Assembly (NCBI GenBank): GCA_023701135.1
Contig: JAMPXP010000030.1
Location: 1-44,074 of the forward strand
Length of the DNA: 44,074 nt
Direction: 5' to 3'
DNA from: Desulfobacula sp.
Lineage (GTDB): Bacteria > Desulfobacterota > Desulfobacteria > Desulfobacterales > Desulfobacteraceae
In this document: positions 42,600 through 44,074 of the stretch, piece by piece
Numbering within the stretch: position 1 is the stretch's first letter
How the letters are laid out: every line of letters begins with the position of its first letter
Program-made: the position numbers and the translations under genes
The notes under the pieces: model-generated
What the model was told of the DNA's origin: nothing
Seen by the model: the letters and a program-made list of their open reading frames with translations, nothing else
Databases searched by the model: none

Positions 42600-43868
42600 T
42601 CAAGGGGTCCTGCCGGTTTCATGATCAAAATCCGTAAGCCGTGCAAACATAAGGGTGACGATGATAAGGCAAAAGCAGATCCCGAACAGGATCTGATAGG
42701 AAAGGGGCCCCAGGTGTGAAAACAGATCCAGCATCTTTCCGGCAAGGGCCGGGAACCCTGAACCGAAAAGGAGGGTCAGAAGGGGAGCTGCAGCAAAATA
42801 CCCGGTGGTGTCCGTCCTTTTGCAGAAATGCTTGATGGCCGGTGAATACACAAGCCCTCTTGCTCCCCGGCAAACCCCCATGAGAAAACTGGCCCATAAA
42901 AATCCCGTAAATCCGGGAAAAAAGATTAAGATCAGGAGGATCACAAGGCCCAGGATCTTTGTGGATAAAAATTTGCTTTTCAGGCTCAGGAGGTTGAAGG
43001 TCCCCAGCATCAGGTTGGCCAGGATGGAACCGGCATAGATCAGGGCGACAAAAAGCCCGGCCGCCGTGGCGTCCTTGATTTCAAAATACTGGGTGGCGTA
43101 ATTGGCATAAAAAGAGAGCACCGTCAGGATAATATAATTGTCCAGGTCGCCCATGAGGTATCTGACCAGGTTTTTATTTTGCACCATCTCCACAATGGTC
43201 TCTCTGGTGTGCTGATAAAATCCGTCCTTGAGAATCACCAGGGGTTCAGGCGAGGGCAATTCCTTTGTAAACAAAAAGCACAGGGAGCCCAGGAGAAAGC
43301 AGAGGCCTGAAAACAGAAAGATCAGGGCCGAGGAACGCAGGGAAAAGGAAAAGCTTTCCACCATGTTAAGAATCAAAAGGCTGGAGACCAGCTTGGCCGT
43401 GCTCTGGGAAAGATACATGATGCCCAGCCCCTGGACGCTTTTTCTTTCGGAAAAGATTTTCACCAGGAAATGAAGCCAGACCGGAAGGGTCATGCCCAGG
43501 CAAAGGGAAAAGATCAGGTAGGAAATAAAAAAAGCCGGTAAAATCAGGGCCGTGTCCTTTATAAAAAACAGGAAAACCCCATAGATCAGGGTGGAGCCGG
43601 AAGAGACCAGGTGAAGATACAGCACAATGATTTTTTTTCTTTCCCGGTTCCGGGTCAGATAGCTGGCCACCAGGGGAAAGAGGGAAATTCCCAGGATCAG
43701 GATGGAAGGAACAAGGCCGATGAGAAAATCCGAGGCACCGTTATTTTTGAGAAAGATCTGGAGAAAGGTGGACTCCAGGATGACCGGGAATCCGAGGCCC
43801 CAGAACAGTTCCACCAGGGCAACGCCGGCGGCGTTCCGTCTGAAATATGTATCCTTGAGTGTATTCAT
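42600..43868 (-). CDS. MFS-type membrane transporter
   Basis: A 422-residue integral membrane protein with about twelve predicted helices, for example VALVELFWGLGFPVILEST, ILPAFFISYLIFSLCLGM and a LVILLILIFFPGFTGF segment. The cytoplasmic loop ASYLTRNRERKKIIVLYLH between helices 2 and 3 is MFS-like. An AGGA site precedes the ATG. It lies 56 bp upstream of the membrane-fusion gene on the same strand, so it may be co-transcribed with the RND pair. The substrate is unknown; the family match is general. Confidence 0.82.
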   Translation of the reverse strand: MNTLKDTYFRRNAAGVALVELFWGLGFPVILESTFLQIFLKNNGASDFLIGLVPSILILGISLFPLVASYLTRNRERKKIIVLYLHLVSSGSTLIYGVFLFFIKDTALILPAFFISYLIFSLCLGMTLPVWLHFLVKIFSERKSVQGLGIMYLSQSTAKLVSSLLILNMVESFSFSLRSSALIFLFSGLCFLLGSLCFLFTKELPSPEPLVILKDGFYQHTRETIVEMVQNKNLVRYLMGDLDNYIILTVLSFYANYATQYFEIKDATAAGLFVALIYAGSILANLMLGTFNLLSLKSKFLSTKILGLVILLILIFFPGFTGFLWASFLMGVCRGARGLVYSPAIKHFCKRTDTTGYFAAAPLLTLLFGSGFPALAGKMLDLFSHLGPLSYQILFGICFCLIIVTLMFARLTDFDHETGRTP

Positions 43869-43968
43869 GGTCCTGCATAGGGAATCTTATAAAAAAACTG
43901 ATGCTACAATAATCATCAGAAAAAGTCACTATTGTCCAAAAACGGATTTTAGATAAAAAAATGTTGTA

Positions 43969-44038
43969 GGAATTCTCCCTGCCGGGTTATGGTTTTGCGA
44001 CCAAACAAAGAACCGAACCCAAAACAAAGGAGAATTCC
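43969..44038. repeat. Inverted repeat at the edge of an insertion sequence
   Basis: ggaattctcc (43969-43978) and ggagaattcc (44029-44038) are perfect 10-bp inverted copies, just ahead of a transposase start. The true left end of the element probably lies near 43965, but the other end is outside the window, so the terminal repeat cannot be defined. Confidence 0.55.
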
Positions 44039-44044
44039 GAAATT

Positions 44045-44074
44045 ATGGTACGACATGCGAGCCTGTTCAGTCAA
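44045..44074 (+). CDS. IS4-family transposase, 5' end (cut by window edge)
   Basis: Ten codons read MVRHASLFSQ, the usual beginning of IS4-type transposases with a DUF4372 N-domain. AAAGGAG lies 11 bases upstream. The rest is beyond the window. The call rests on this short but distinctive N-terminus and the nearby inverted repeat. Confidence 0.7.
   Translation, partial: MVRHASLFSQ

Overview
The window looks like a chromosomal segment of an anaerobic Desulfobacterota-type bacterium (Desulfobacteraceae-like). This is inferred from gene content only: corrinoid methyltransferases feeding tetrahydrofolate, a tungsten/molybdenum-type aldehyde:ferredoxin oxidoreductase, a multi-cluster ferredoxin fused to an iron alcohol dehydrogenase, a class I hybrid cluster protein, and HDOD/MinD-type signalling genes. 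No 16S gene or sulfate-reduction gene is present to confirm it.

Region 1 (1-10240) is the end of an rRNA operon (23S 3' end, complete 5S, terminator) followed by a compact defence island: hsdM-hsdS-hsdR, a YgjP-type metallopeptidase, and a candidate toxin followed by an MqsA/SocA-type antitoxin. The island is bounded on the right by a second, truncated copy of the 5S gene. Positions 294-374 and 10103-10183 are an identical 81-bp direct repeat, and a second terminator follows the truncated copy. This looks like insertion of about 9.8 kb into, or recombination at, a 5S rRNA gene. No recombinase is seen inside.

Region 2 (10240-16050) is a nitrosative-stress cluster: WrbA-like quinone reductase, RIC/ScdA di-iron repair protein, hybrid cluster protein and a single-subunit quinol nitric oxide reductase, closed by a strong terminator. 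Related GCATT-containing elements lie near several of its promoters.

Region 3 (16050-28860) is the metabolic core. A CoA-transferase sits behind a promoter with a built-in palindrome. Then comes a complete set resembling O-demethylase (methoxydotrophy) systems: MtoB/MtvB-like methyltransferase I, corrinoid protein, pterin methyltransferase II and a [2Fe-2S] corrinoid activator. With it are a GntR/UTRA regulator overlapping a second corrinoid protein, a second zinc-type URO-D methyltransferase, an AOR and a ferredoxin-alcohol dehydrogenase fusion. A coherent but unproven reading is oxidation of a methoxylated alcohol/aldehyde (for example a vanillyl-type lignin monomer) to the acid, methyl transfer to tetrahydrofolate, and CoA activation. 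The cluster ends in a decayed acetyl-CoA hydrolase remnant.

Region 4 (28860-44074) holds an adenylate cyclase with TolB-like and TPR domains, a secreted DUF4412-type protein, a metallo-beta-lactamase-fold hydrolase, a tight three-gene signalling operon (HDOD-GAF-histidine kinase, GspE-N/MshEN-like protein, MinD/FlhG-like ATPase), an exported FKBP isomerase, and a minus-strand export group (RND pump, membrane-fusion protein, MFS protein). The 5' end of an IS4-type transposase is cut by the window edge.
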